Source: an uncultured Chlorobiaceae bacterium
GTDB lineage: Bacteria > Bacteroidota > Chlorobiia > Chlorobiales > Chlorobiaceae
Reading direction: 5' to 3'
Assembly: GCA_903915955.1 (NCBI GenBank)
Contig: CAIWUU010000062.1
Location: 1-34,624 of the forward strand
Length of the DNA: 34,624 nt
Part shown: positions 16,183-24,382 of the stretch, piece by piece
Layout of the letters: each line of letters begins with the position of its first letter
Position numbering within the stretch: the first letter of the stretch is position 1
The notes under the pieces: model-generated
Databases searched by the model: none
What the model saw: the letters and a program-made list of their open reading frames with translations, nothing else
What the model was told of the DNA's origin: nothing
Translations under genes and position numbers: made by a program

Positions 16183-17859
16183 ATGATGAATTATAAAAAG
16201 TATGCGCCATATCCCCAGGTTGCCATCTCTGACAGGAGCTGGCCCGACAAAAGCATTACCAAAGCTCCGATATGGAGCAGCGTTGATCTGCGTGATGGCA
16301 ACCAGGCGCTTCCCGTACCAATGAGCGTCGACGAGAAAGTTGCCATGTTCCAGCTTCTTGTCTCGATTGGCTTCAAAGAGATAGAGGTTGGCTTTCCCTC
16401 AGCATCTGCAACGGAGTATGCCTTTGCCCGGCGTCTGATTGAGAGCAATCTCATTCCTGACGACGTCACCATCCAGGTGTTGACGCAGGCACGGGAACAC
16501 TTGATTCGCAAAACCTTTGATGCGGTCAAAGGGGCGAAACATGCCATTATTCACCTCTACAACTCAACATCGACCCTGCAGCGTGATGTGGTTTTCCGCA
16601 AAAACAGGGAGGAGATCAAGGCCATTGCCATCGAGGGGACAGAGCTTGTTCGTCGTCTCAAGGAAGAGTCAGGCAATACCGGCATCCGTTTTGAATACAG
16701 TCCTGAAAGCTTTACCGGCACCGAGCTCGACTATGCGCTTGATGTCTGTCATGCGGTTATGGATAGCTGGGGCGCATCGGTAGACAATAAAATTATCCTC
16801 AATCTGCCCTCAACGGTTGAGATGTCGCAACCCAATATTTATGCTGACCGGATTGAGTGGTTTTGCCGCAACATCAAGGCGAGGGATGCTGTGCTGATCA
16901 GTGTTCATGCCCATAACGACCGTGGCACGGCCGTGGCAACCGCTGAACTGGCCCTGCTGGCTGGTGCCGATCGCGTCGAGGGTGCACTCTTTGGCAATGG
17001 TGAGCGATGCGGCAACATGGATATTGTCACCATGGCGCTCAACCTCTTCACACAGGGCGTAGATCCTGAACTCGATTTTTCTGATCTGCCCCGCATCCGC
17101 GAAGTTTACCGGCGCTGCACCCGTATGGATATTCATCCCCGTCACCCCTACTCGGGAGAGCTGGTCTATACCGCTTTTTCCGGTTCGCATCAGGATGCCA
17201 TCAGTAAAGGGATGAAAGCGCAACCCACTTCACCCGGTGGTTTGTGGGCGGTACCCTATCTTCCCATTGATCCACAGGATGTTGGCTGCAACTATGAAGC
17301 CATTGTGCGTATCAACAGCCAGTCAGGCAAGGGGGGGGTCGCTTATGTGCTTGAGAAAGATTACGGTATCCAGATTCCGAAGTGGATGCAGCCCGATTTT
17401 GCTGAAGCAGTGCAAGGCGTAGCCGACACGACCGGCAATGAACTTGCACCAGATCAGATTTATGAGCTCTTCCATACTGAATATGTAAAGCTCATGGAGC
17501 CCTTTGCCATCAAAAAGTGCAAGATCAAATGGGACGACAGAGATCTTGAGCGAAATGACGAAGAGGCAACCGCAATCAGTTGTCTTGTACAGTCGAAGGA
17601 GAGAGAGCTCAGCTTTGAGGCGCAGGGCAACGGCCCGCTTGATGCCTTTGTCAAAGGATTTAGTAAAGAGAGCGGGCTCGATTTCACGATTGACGAATTC
17701 AGCGAGCATGCTATCGGCCGGAGCGCCAAAGCGCTGGCCGCAGCTTACATCAAGATCAGTTGCGCCGACGGGCGCATCTCTTTCGGCGCTGGTATCGACT
17801 CCAATATCAGCCTTGCATCAATCAAGGCAACGGTGAGCGCCCTGAACAGGCTTCAGTAA
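16183..17859 (+). CDS. leuA: 2-isopropylmalate synthase (type 2, long form)
   Basis: First committed step of leucine synthesis: condenses acetyl-CoA with 2-oxoisovalerate. The 558-residue protein has the metal-binding motif VDLRDGNQAL near the N-terminus, the HAHNDRG metal/catalytic motif, GNGERCGN, and a C-terminal LeuA dimer/regulatory domain (from about residue 440) that in this family confers leucine feedback inhibition. A good Shine-Dalgarno AAGGAG lies 8 bp before ATGATG. No other leu/ilv genes are adjacent. A leader peptide and hairpins upstream suggest attenuation. It ends 19 bp before the convergent small gene at 17879. Confidence 0.95.
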   Translation: MMNYKKYAPYPQVAISDRSWPDKSITKAPIWSSVDLRDGNQALPVPMSVDEKVAMFQLLVSIGFKEIEVGFPSASATEYAFARRLIESNLIPDDVTIQVLTQAREHLIRKTFDAVKGAKHAIIHLYNSTSTLQRDVVFRKNREEIKAIAIEGTELVRRLKEESGNTGIRFEYSPESFTGTELDYALDVCHAVMDSWGASVDNKIILNLPSTVEMSQPNIYADRIEWFCRNIKARDAVLISVHAHNDRGTAVATAELALLAGADRVEGALFGNGERCGNMDIVTMALNLFTQGVDPELDFSDLPRIREVYRRCTRMDIHPRHPYSGELVYTAFSGSHQDAISKGMKAQPTSPGGLWAVPYLPIDPQDVGCNYEAIVRINSQSGKGGVAYVLEKDYGIQIPKWMQPDFAEAVQGVADTTGNELAPDQIYELFHTEYVKLMEPFAIKKCKIKWDDRDLERNDEEATAISCLVQSKERELSFEAQGNGPLDAFVKGFSKESGLDFTIDEFSEHAIGRSAKALAAAYIKISCADGRISFGAGIDSNISLASIKATVSALNRLQ

Positions 17860-17878
17860 AGGGTTTCGTGGCAGAGCG

Positions 17879-18049
17879 TCAGGCCGTTGCCTGGCGCTTC
17901 TCCTGCAGTATCAGGAAAATCGAAAAAGCTACTCCCGGCAGCCATCCAAAAAGGGTAAGAAGCCCGCTCAGCATAATGGTGCCAGCCTCCTTGTTTGTTA
18001 CGGCGGCGGGGGGAAGAATAAATGCCAGAATCCATCTGCGAATATCCAT
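17879..18049 (-). CDS. Pmp3/YqaE (UPF0057) family small membrane protein
   Basis: A 56-residue protein with two membrane segments. It begins MDIRRWILAFILPPAAV and continues with MLSGLLTLFGWLPGVAFSIF, matching the ILPP...LLTLxGxxPGxxxA pattern of Pmp3/YqaE proteins, which affect membrane potential and stress tolerance in other organisms. A GGAG lies 6 bp before the ATG (GGAGATAGCAATG), which supports the start. The usual second-helix entry (VGxxxxFWLN) is replaced by TNKEAGTIMLSG, so it is a divergent member. It is convergent with leuA. Confidence 0.8.
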   Translation of the reverse strand: MDIRRWILAFILPPAAVTNKEAGTIMLSGLLTLFGWLPGVAFSIFLILQEKRQATA

Positions 18050-18377
18050 TGCTATCTCCGATTTTTATGGTGATTTTATGGTGAAACAATGAAGAATTTA
18101 GTATTAAACCCAAAATAAGCAATGCAAAAACTCTTTTCAGAACCATTCCTGAAAAATGCCCCTTGCAATGCCACTTCAGTGTCTCCTTTGCCGGGAAAAA
18201 GAGAGGAGCTTTTTCCTGGCTCTTTCGAGAGAGAGATCAGCAGAAGCCTGAATAATTATACAGGCTCTTTTCCACACAATTGCTTGCATTGTAATTCTAA
18301 AATTGTAAATTGGCTTCCCTTCAGAAATAATCCTGAGTAAAAGTACTCTTGATTTGTTGAACATAAATTGAAATAAC
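18050..18377. other. 328-bp gap with several hairpins, no convincing gene
   Basis: An AT-rich stretch. It holds an 11-bp hairpin at 18191-18219 (CCGGGAAAAAG/CTTTTTCCTGG, one G-T pair, 7-nt loop), a CTCT-TTCG-AGAG tetraloop hairpin next to it, and the terminator-like hairpin at 18245. The promoter of the Pmp3-like gene must lie at its left end. A small non-coding RNA is possible but no promoter for one was found. Confidence 0.4.
18245..18272 (+). terminator. possible rho-independent terminator
   Basis: Stem AGCCTG/CAGGCT (18245-18250 with 18261-18266), a 10-nt AT loop, then CTTTTCC. The stem is short. No protein gene ends directly before it, so it would serve an unseen small RNA or be fortuitous. 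Confidence 0.4.
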
Positions 18378-18746
18378 TTGCTTAAGAAAGTTCATCCCGA
18401 CACGGTTTTGGATGATGTAGAGGTTATTGACGAGCCGAATTTCAATAACTACAATACCTCTCCTGACCCGCCCAGTCCCTATGCTGACCTTGAAAAAAAG
18501 TATCGCAAAAACCGCTTTAACAAAAGCAAACCAAAAAGTACTTCCAGCTATTTCAGCGTAAGTGGCGGGGGAGCTCATCCTCTCTCCAAAAGTACTGATG
18601 GAAACAAACCGCAGAAGAGGAGGCCCAAGAAAAAAGGTTGCTTCAAGGCAGCCCGCCCACTTTCCGGCAAACCAAACCCAAACCCAAACCCAAACCAAAC
18701 CCCAAATCCCAAACCGCAGCCGAAGCCGAAGCAATCCGGCGAATGA
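18378..18746 (+). CDS. Pro/Asn/Lys-rich hypothetical protein
   Basis: A 122-residue frame starting at TTG (18378). It has an acidic start (DTVLDDVEVIDEPNF), a basic middle (KKYRKNRFNKSKPK, then KRRPKKKG) and a low-complexity end of Asn-Pro then Lys-Pro repeats before SGE. No signal peptide, membrane segment or known domain is visible, and there is no clear ribosome binding site. The tail is encoded by a short tandem repeat and so may vary in length between strains. It could be a DNA- or RNA-binding small protein judged by charge alone; a non-coding stretch is the alternative. The opposite strand is also open over much of this length, but that product looks random. Confidence 0.4.
   Translation: MLKKVHPDTVLDDVEVIDEPNFNNYNTSPDPPSPYADLEKKYRKNRFNKSKPKSTSSYFSVSGGGAHPLSKSTDGNKPQKRRPKKKGCFKAARPLSGKPNPNPNPNQTPNPKPQPKPKQSGE
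18671..18715 (+). repeat. CAAACC-type hexanucleotide tandem repeat
   Basis: About seven imperfect copies of a 6-mer (AAACCC/CAAACC) inside the hypothetical gene, encoding the Asn-Pro run. The reading frame is kept because the unit is 6 bp. Confidence 0.75.
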
Positions 18747-18871
18747 GAGAGAGGCTTTTGAGGCTCAAACAGGCCCCACCATAGCTCTGTTGCTTCTCCT
18801 CATCGACAGGAACAGCCCGGCAGTGGCCACAAGTTGGTGGTGCAGGGGCTCATAACACTTTGGTGTGACAA

Positions 18872-19744
18872 ATGGTTTTTGAAATACAGGCCCATCGGGG
18901 AGCAAGAGCATTTTTCCCTGAAAACAGCGTGCCGGCATGCTGCCATGCAGCCACTCTTGGCGTGAGGGTGGTTGAGCTCGATCTTCTGGTGTCAAAAGAT
19001 CATGAGATAGTTGTCTCTCACGACCCCTGGCTTTCAGCTCCGCTCTGCTCCGATCCGCAAGGAGAGCCATTGAGTCTGGAAGATCGATGGCGCTACATCA
19101 TCTACGAGATGTCCTATACCGATATTGCAACCTTTGATTGCGGTCGGCTCCACCCCTCTTTTCCGCAACAAGCCCGGATTATCGCCGCCAAACCCCTTCT
19201 CTCCACGGTTTTCAGAGAGGTTGACGCCTTTATGGCTTCTGCCGGGATGAGCGGCACTATGCTCTATAATCTTGAGATAAAGTCATGGCCCGACAAAGAT
19301 GGTCAGTTTCATCCTCCCCCGGCCCACTATGCAGAATTGGTTGTTCACCTTGTCGAAGAGGCAGGCCTCTCCTCCCGCGTCAGGATACAGTCATTCGATG
19401 AGAGGGTGGTGCGCGAGGCATGGAAGCTCAATCCAGAGCTTTGCTACGGCCTGCTGATTGATCATCTCAACAACGATGCCGGATCTCTCGATCGATTGCT
19501 GACGACACCTGGTTTTTTGCCAGCTTATCTCAATCCACACCACTCTCTTGTTGACCGTGAACTGACCGTTTTTCTGCATGAACGAGGTATCAGGATGATC
19601 CCCTGGACGGTGAATACTCCAGAAGAGATGCTTGCCATGCAACAGATTGGCGCGGACGGGATTATTACCGATTATCCAGAACTCGCCATTGCTCTCTTCA
19701 GCGGAAAGGCTCCACTTTTTTCAGGAGAGCCAGCAGGGCGTTGA
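18872..19744 (+). CDS. glycerophosphodiester phosphodiesterase
   Basis: Hydrolyses glycerophosphodiesters to glycerol-3-phosphate and an alcohol. The 290-residue protein has the complete GDPD active-site set: His8-Arg9 in AHRGARAFFPENS, Glu35 and Asp37 in VELDLLV, His50 in SHDPWL, plus LEIKSWP, and IIPWTV-type (RMIPWTVN) and GADGIITDYPE motifs at the end. No signal peptide is seen, so it is probably cytoplasmic. Its 3' end overlaps the 3' end of the convergent batD-like gene by 47 bp. Confidence 0.93.
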   Translation: MVFEIQAHRGARAFFPENSVPACCHAATLGVRVVELDLLVSKDHEIVVSHDPWLSAPLCSDPQGEPLSLEDRWRYIIYEMSYTDIATFDCGRLHPSFPQQARIIAAKPLLSTVFREVDAFMASAGMSGTMLYNLEIKSWPDKDGQFHPPPAHYAELVVHLVEEAGLSSRVRIQSFDERVVREAWKLNPELCYGLLIDHLNNDAGSLDRLLTTPGFLPAYLNPHHSLVDRELTVFLHERGIRMIPWTVNTPEEMLAMQQIGADGIITDYPELAIALFSGKAPLFSGEPAGR

Positions 19745-21008
19745 CCTTTGCGACAACCGATTCAGGGATCTGCATCTCCCTGTTCACTGAAGGGGTGTAG
19801 AGTATTTTGTCGAGAGAGTCAAGCACAGCAGAGAGTTCCAATCGGTTCTCCATGGAGACATTGAGCCTCAGCAATGCACCCTCCAGCTCTCTCCGTGTCA
19901 TTGCTCCAGGGTTGCTCATTCCGGCTGCCTCAAGCAGGGTGAAAAGCTGTTGCTTCATCTCTCCAGCCGAAACCCTCTGTTCAGGTTGCCCTTCTGGAGC
20001 TGCCCTCCCGGCGCTTCGCTGCACTTTTCTCCTCTTCATCACAACTGCGGCGACCGTGAGCAAGAGCACGATGACGATGATGGCAGCGGTGACCGGAGCG
20101 GAAAGATTGTCCCACAGTGTTCCCGCCGCCGGAAGTTCAGCCTCATCTGCCACTCCTCCCTGGAGAGGCGCATCAACAGTGATGGTAAGAGGGTTTGAGA
20201 AAAGAGTGCTGAACGTTCTCGTTTCTGGATTGAAAACCGCAGTGCGCAGAGCGGGGATATGAAAAGTCCCCTTTGATTGAGGCCATGCGGTAACGGTTGA
20301 GGTCACGGCATCCAAAGAGCTGCTCCGCTCGGGCGGATTATGGAGAAAGCTTTCCGGAAGAGTGAGCCCGGGCAGTTGCAGAGTGTGCAGACTGCCTTTT
20401 CCTCTCATTGTCAATTGCAGCGATAGCGGCTCGCCGATTCTAATGTTTTGATGGTCGCTCAAGAGGTCGAGCGAAAAGCTGCCTATACCGCCCGAGAAGC
20501 TTTCAGGTATGGGTTCCGGAAGGGCGAGTACGGAGAGAGTGATAGAGGGCGCGGTGATGTGCAGAGGGGTTTCAGGAAGCTCTTTGAGGGCAGGGCCAAT
20601 CCGCTGTTGCGGCAGCATGCACTGCATTCTGTATCCTGCGATGGTGAAGGCGCCACTCTGGAGAGGCACCACCCTGAACTGCTTGACCACCGCGCTCCTG
20701 AACAACTCCCCGCCAACTCTTTTCGGTATACTTTTTATAAAGCGCTCAGGATAGCTCTCTTTAGCCCACAGTCCCGTAAACGACGGGTTGGTTTCGTTCA
20801 ATATTTTTGGCGCAACATCCCTGAAACAGAGAGTGTAGGTGAGCACTATCTCCTGGCCAACAAAAGGATGGATGTTGCTTGCTGATGAGGTGATGAAGAG
20901 GCTGTTTCCCTGCTTTTCCGAAGCATCGGTCACTGCGGGCGAGCAGCAGGCTGCAAGCAGAAGCAGGATGAAAGCAAAATATCGGGAAGGGGCAAAGCTT
21001 GTTATCAT
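19698..21008 (-). CDS. BatD-like protein (oxygen tolerance family)
   Basis: A 436-residue membrane protein. It has a signal peptide (FAFILLLLAACCSPA, Cys-containing, so possibly lipid-modified), Ig-like beta domains typical of BatD (VGQEIVLTYTL, then RIGEPLSLQLTMRGKG, then TLPESF), one transmembrane segment near residues 307-325 (VTAAIIVIVLLLTVAAVVM), and a cytoplasmic helical tail. BatD proteins work with MoxR and vWA BatA/B proteins in stress or aerotolerance complexes. The ATG at 21008, 5 bp after the proC stop, was chosen over an earlier frame start inside proC. Its partners lie elsewhere (TPR gene at 24383; moxR cluster at 29079). Confidence 0.8.
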   Translation of the reverse strand: MITSFAPSRYFAFILLLLAACCSPAVTDASEKQGNSLFITSSASNIHPFVGQEIVLTYTLCFRDVAPKILNETNPSFTGLWAKESYPERFIKSIPKRVGGELFRSAVVKQFRVVPLQSGAFTIAGYRMQCMLPQQRIGPALKELPETPLHITAPSITLSVLALPEPIPESFSGGIGSFSLDLLSDHQNIRIGEPLSLQLTMRGKGSLHTLQLPGLTLPESFLHNPPERSSSLDAVTSTVTAWPQSKGTFHIPALRTAVFNPETRTFSTLFSNPLTITVDAPLQGGVADEAELPAAGTLWDNLSAPVTAAIIVIVLLLTVAAVVMKRRKVQRSAGRAAPEGQPEQRVSAGEMKQQLFTLLEAAGMSNPGAMTRRELEGALLRLNVSMENRLELSAVLDSLDKILYTPSVNREMQIPESVVAKVNALLALLKKVEPFR

Positions 21009-21013
21009 AGGGT

Positions 21014-21814
21014 TTATTTCATAAGTTCCCTGGATCGGGCAGCGGCGGCGGCCACCGTCTCCACAAGAATCTGACGCACACACTTGTCATCCATCACCTT
21101 CAGTCCCGCCTCGGTTGTTCCACCAGGCGTGGTGACATCACCTATGAGCTCAGCAGGATGTTTTTTGCCCGTAAGCACCATTTTCGCGGCGCCGAGCATG
21201 GTTTGTGCGGCGAGAAGCAACGCCTCGTCGTACGAAAGGCCGCACACTTTGCCACCTTCGGAAAGGGCGTCAAGCATATAAAACATGTAGGCAGGTCCAC
21301 TGCCCGACAGGGCGGTTGCGGCATCCATCTGCGATTCATCCAGAATTGCCACACGACCAATCGAACGGAAGAGGTCGCAGGCAAGGGCGACATCCTTGTC
21401 TGAAGCCATCTTTCCCCGTGCCAGAGCGGTCATCCCTTCACCGACAAACGCTGGAGTATTGGGCATGACTCTGATGACTCTCAAGGTTTCAATGGCGTTG
21501 TTTCTGATAAACTCCGAAGAGATACCCGCAGCAACGCTGATCAGCAGATGCTCTTCGGTGAGGAGCGGCTTCAGTTCAGCGAGCACCTCCGCAATCTGGT
21601 ATGGTTTGACGGCAAGGATAATCACCTCCGCCTGTTGTGCAATCCCGGCAATTGAGCCCGCAGGCTGAAGAGGGTAGTCGGCTGAAAGAGAGTCCAGTGT
21701 GGCTTTATCCCGGTCAAAGCCAAAAATAAGAGTATTCTCCCTGTTGCAAAGACCGGCAATAAGAGCGCGGGCAATTCTTCCTGTTCCGATAAAGCCAAGA
21801 TGGAGGGGGTTCAT
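21014..21814 (-). CDS. proC: pyrroline-5-carboxylate reductase
   Basis: Last step of proline synthesis. The 266-residue protein has the Rossmann start LGFIGTGRIARALI, the VKP loop (ILAVKPYQ), VMPNTPA, LSGSGPAYMF and the C-terminal signature VTTPGGTTEAGL. It is co-oriented with the batD-like gene 5 bp downstream. Full family length. Confidence 0.96.
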   Translation of the reverse strand: MNPLHLGFIGTGRIARALIAGLCNRENTLIFGFDRDKATLDSLSADYPLQPAGSIAGIAQQAEVIILAVKPYQIAEVLAELKPLLTEEHLLISVAAGISSEFIRNNAIETLRVIRVMPNTPAFVGEGMTALARGKMASDKDVALACDLFRSIGRVAILDESQMDAATALSGSGPAYMFYMLDALSEGGKVCGLSYDEALLLAAQTMLGAAKMVLTGKKHPAELIGDVTTPGGTTEAGLKVMDDKCVRQILVETVAAAAARSRELMK

Positions 21815-21865
21815 GGTATATAACGAGTTTTTGGATGTGCATCAATCGGAGAGTCGGCGGGAAAG

Positions 21866-21896
21866 GTAAACGGCGGGAGAAAAGCCCGCCGTTTAC
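21866..21896. terminator. strong hairpin between cytochrome c-555 and proC
   Basis: A perfect 12-bp stem GTAAACGGCGGG/CCCGCCGTTTAC with a 7-nt loop, 14 bp after the cytochrome stop. Neither side has a long T run, so it may act as a terminator with a helper or protect the mRNA 3' end. Confidence 0.65.
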
Positions 21897-21910
21897 ACAA
21901 AGAAGATTAT

Positions 21911-22246
21911 TTACTTACTCTGCTTGACCATGTAAGCCACGGCATTACCTACCTCAGCCTCGGTGAGAGTAGCTTTTCCGCCCTTGGGTGGCATCACGCC
22001 TGCAGCGCCCTTGAATCCTTTGACTGCATTGTCAACAAGTACCGTCATACCCTTGTCAATACGGGGTTTCCATCCGGCCTTGTCACCTAATTTGGTTGCA
22101 CCCATGATGCCGACTTTGTGGCATACGGCACAAGTGGTTTCATAAACGGCCTGACCCTTCGCTTCATCGTATGCCGCTTTGGCTTCGGTAGAACCAACGG
22201 ATACAATAAAAAGTGCACAAAATGCTGCTGAAAGAAAACGGGACAT
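21911..22246 (-). CDS. cytochrome c-555 (periplasmic monohaem, class I)
   Basis: A soluble electron carrier to the green sulfur photosystem. The 111-residue precursor has a signal peptide ending near TEAKA, followed by mature YDEAKGQAVYETTCAVCH. Haem attaches at CAVCH; the sixth ligand Met is in VMPPKGG. The mature part is about 86 residues, the size of Chlorobium c-555, and ends AVAYMVKQSK as that protein does. ATG 22246 follows an AGGAGA at a good distance. A lipoprotein paralogue lies 175 bp upstream. Confidence 0.92.
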   Translation of the reverse strand: MSRFLSAAFCALFIVSVGSTEAKAAYDEAKGQAVYETTCAVCHKVGIMGATKLGDKAGWKPRIDKGMTVLVDNAVKGFKGAAGVMPPKGGKATLTEAEVGNAVAYMVKQSK

Positions 22247-22371
22247 AGCGGGTTCTCCTGTTTGATTGATTAACTGTAATGGGATAGATTGTAACTGTGC
22301 TTTTGCTAACACAACGTTATTAATACAATTTTAATGAAAGCAATCCAAATATTCGGAAAATTATTTTTCTT

Positions 22372-22396
22372 CGGGAGCCGCAGCGGTCAGCTCCCG
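22372..22396. terminator. hairpin between the two cytochrome genes
   Basis: Stem CGGGAGC/GCTCCCG with an 11-nt loop; flanking T- and A-rich runs can extend the stem. It lies 25 bp after the stop of the lipoprotein cytochrome. It lacks a 3' T run, so terminator function is uncertain. Confidence 0.45.
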
Positions 22397-22421
22397 CAGA
22401 AAGAAAAAGAATACAGTCTGC

Positions 22422-22859
22422 TTATTTCGACTTGTCCGCCATAAATGCGACCGCATTGGTTACCTGTTCGTTCGTCAGGCTTGCGTTGCCGCCTTTTGCC
22501 GGCATCATACCCGCTTTTCCCTGGAAGCCATCGATCGATTTTTTGGTCATCACCTCAAGGCCCTGGGCGATACGTGGCACCCATGCAGCCTTGTCTCCAG
22601 GTTTCGGAGCGCCCATCATGCCAGCCTCGTGACAAGCAGCACAGTTAGCATCATAGGCTGTTTTGCCAGCGGCCAATGCAGGATCAGCCGGAGCCTCCCC
22701 GGTTGCAGGCGCTGCAGTTGGAGCTGTTGTCGCTGCCGGAGCAGCCTCCTTTTTCTCTTCAGGAAACTCGAGCGAGGCCGGTGGTTTCTCAAGGCCGCAT
22801 GCGCCAAGGAATAACAGGCTTGCGGTCATCAAAGGCATAAAAGGCTTCATAGTCATCAT
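22422..22859 (-). CDS. lipoprotein cytochrome c-555 paralogue
   Basis: A c-555-type monohaem domain (CAACHEAGMMGAPKPGDKAAW, shortened here to CAACHEAG; Met ligand in MMPAKGG; end AVAFMADKSK) preceded by a lipobox (LLFLGAC, Cys about residue 20) and a flexible Ala/Pro/Thr linker of ~40 residues. It should therefore be a membrane-tethered carrier. Several starts are possible: ATG 22859 (used here), 22850, or an upstream ATG at 22904; none has a clear ribosome binding site. The pairing with soluble c-555 suggests local duplication followed by anchoring. Confidence 0.88.
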   Translation of the reverse strand: MMTMKPFMPLMTASLLFLGACGLEKPPASLEFPEEKKEAAPAATTAPTAAPATGEAPADPALAAGKTAYDANCAACHEAGMMGAPKPGDKAAWVPRIAQGLEVMTKKSIDGFQGKAGMMPAKGGNASLTNEQVTNAVAFMADKSK

Positions 22860-22948
22860 TGATACAGGTTTAGGTTGTTTGGTCGCGTGTGTTTTCAAAA
22901 ACATGATCGACAGTTTAAAAATTAATCGGCATAGAGCAAAATGGTTTT

Positions 22949-24376
22949 TTATCCACCACTCTTTTCCTGCTGGTGCTGCAAGTCATGACGCGAGAGGCTG
23001 TAGAGATGGGTATAAAAAAGATTGAAGAGCATCACGGCGCTTTTTGCTCTCGGAGCTGACAATCCTCTGACAACAGCATCTTTGACATTGAAGAGCTCTC
23101 TTGTCAGGGCGGAGTAACTTTCAATAAAGGCATCAAGCGGAATATTTTTAGGCGTGTAGAGCATCTCCTGGCCGAAAGAGTATCGGTACGACGTTATATC
23201 AAGAGGGTCAAAGAGCAGTCGCCCCTCCTCTCTCAGCCGCTCAAAAACCTGGGTGCCGGGGGTTGGTCGCAGAATATTGATGCCCGGCACATCAAGCTTT
23301 GTTGCATGCACAAAATCAAGAATAGCCGACGGAGTATCAAGCGTATCACCGTCGAGGCCATAAATAAAGCTTCCATAGAGGCTGATGCCCGCCTCCCTTA
23401 TCGAGGTAATAGCCTTGACCAGCTCCCCGGCCCGGTTCTGGTTTTTTTTATGAGCACTTCTGCTTTTTGCCTCAATACTCTCAATACCCACCAGGAGCGC
23501 CTGACACCCGGAATCAGCAAACGTTTTCAGCAACGCATGCTGCTGGCCGAGGGTAGTGGTTGCCTGCCCGAACCAGCGGATGTTCAGTGGAATAAGACGC
23601 TCAAACAGCTCCCTGGCGTAGAGCGGGTCAGCGTTGATCGAGTCATCAACAAAAAAGAATATCCTGCGGTCATGCTGCTGAAACCGCGCAACTTCACTCA
23701 CCACATCATCAATTGCCCTTCTGCGCAAGGCGCGCCCATTGAGGAGGTGCACATTACAGAAGTCACAACTATACTGGCACCCTCTTCCGGTCTGAATCAG
23801 GTTGGTGGTAAAATACCTGCTTTTGATGAGCGCGCTTTTGCTGACAGGGCGTGGCAGGCCAAGATCGGGAAAGCTCTCAGCCTGGTAGTCAGGTTTGATG
23901 GTCTCCGAGGCAAGGTCAGTGAGCAGCTCTTTCCAGAGGTCATCCGCCTCGCCCAGCACAAGAACATCCGCATGAGGGCGGCACGACTCCGGAAAAAGTG
24001 TTACATGGGCACCACCAAGCACAACCGATACACCTCTCGACCGAAGCTGGTCAGCCAGTTCAAAGGCTTTTTTTGCCATACCAGTCTGCACGCTTATACC
24101 CACCAGATCCCATTGCTTGTCAAAAGGGAACTCCTCAAAGCGCATATCACAGATTGACTGCTCAACTCCCGGCACCTCGACCGAGCTGAGAATCATCAGC
24201 GAGAGCGGCGGGATGGCGAACTGGCTCTTTTTAATGATGCTTCTCAGCGACTGGTTACACCAACTGAAAAAAGGGTTCAGCTCTTTTTCGCCATAGAGTG
24301 AGCGTGCGCCATCAACACCACTCTCTGAAGGGAGAAAGACAAGGATGACTTTTTTTGTCCTACGTATTGCAGCCAT
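22949..24376 (-). CDS. B12-binding-domain radical SAM protein
   Basis: A 475-residue protein. The N-terminal cobalamin-binding-like domain includes DLVGISVQTGMAKKA and VVLGGAHVTLFPE, followed by LVLGEADD; the radical SAM cluster motif is Cys200-x3-Cys204-x2-Cys207 (GCQYSCDFC). Such enzymes methylate or rearrange unreactive carbons. In green sulfur bacteria relatives include the bacteriochlorophyll C-8/C-12 methyltransferases, but nothing visible fixes that role here. It starts 6 bp after the TPR gene and so is the last gene of the tsaD-carA chain. Confidence 0.85.
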   Translation of the reverse strand: MAAIRRTKKVILVFLPSESGVDGARSLYGEKELNPFFSWCNQSLRSIIKKSQFAIPPLSLMILSSVEVPGVEQSICDMRFEEFPFDKQWDLVGISVQTGMAKKAFELADQLRSRGVSVVLGGAHVTLFPESCRPHADVLVLGEADDLWKELLTDLASETIKPDYQAESFPDLGLPRPVSKSALIKSRYFTTNLIQTGRGCQYSCDFCNVHLLNGRALRRRAIDDVVSEVARFQQHDRRIFFFVDDSINADPLYARELFERLIPLNIRWFGQATTTLGQQHALLKTFADSGCQALLVGIESIEAKSRSAHKKNQNRAGELVKAITSIREAGISLYGSFIYGLDGDTLDTPSAILDFVHATKLDVPGINILRPTPGTQVFERLREEGRLLFDPLDITSYRYSFGQEMLYTPKNIPLDAFIESYSALTRELFNVKDAVVRGLSAPRAKSAVMLFNLFYTHLYSLSRHDLQHQQEKSGG

Positions 24377-24382
24377 TGCGCT

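Noticed and set aside
22949-24376. Assignment as a bacteriochlorophyll C-8 or C-12 methyltransferase (BchQ/BchR)
   Set aside because: The domain layout is compatible, but no pigment genes are nearby and no residue distinguishing these enzymes could be recognised; the general family call was kept. The same holds for the partial gene at 33885.
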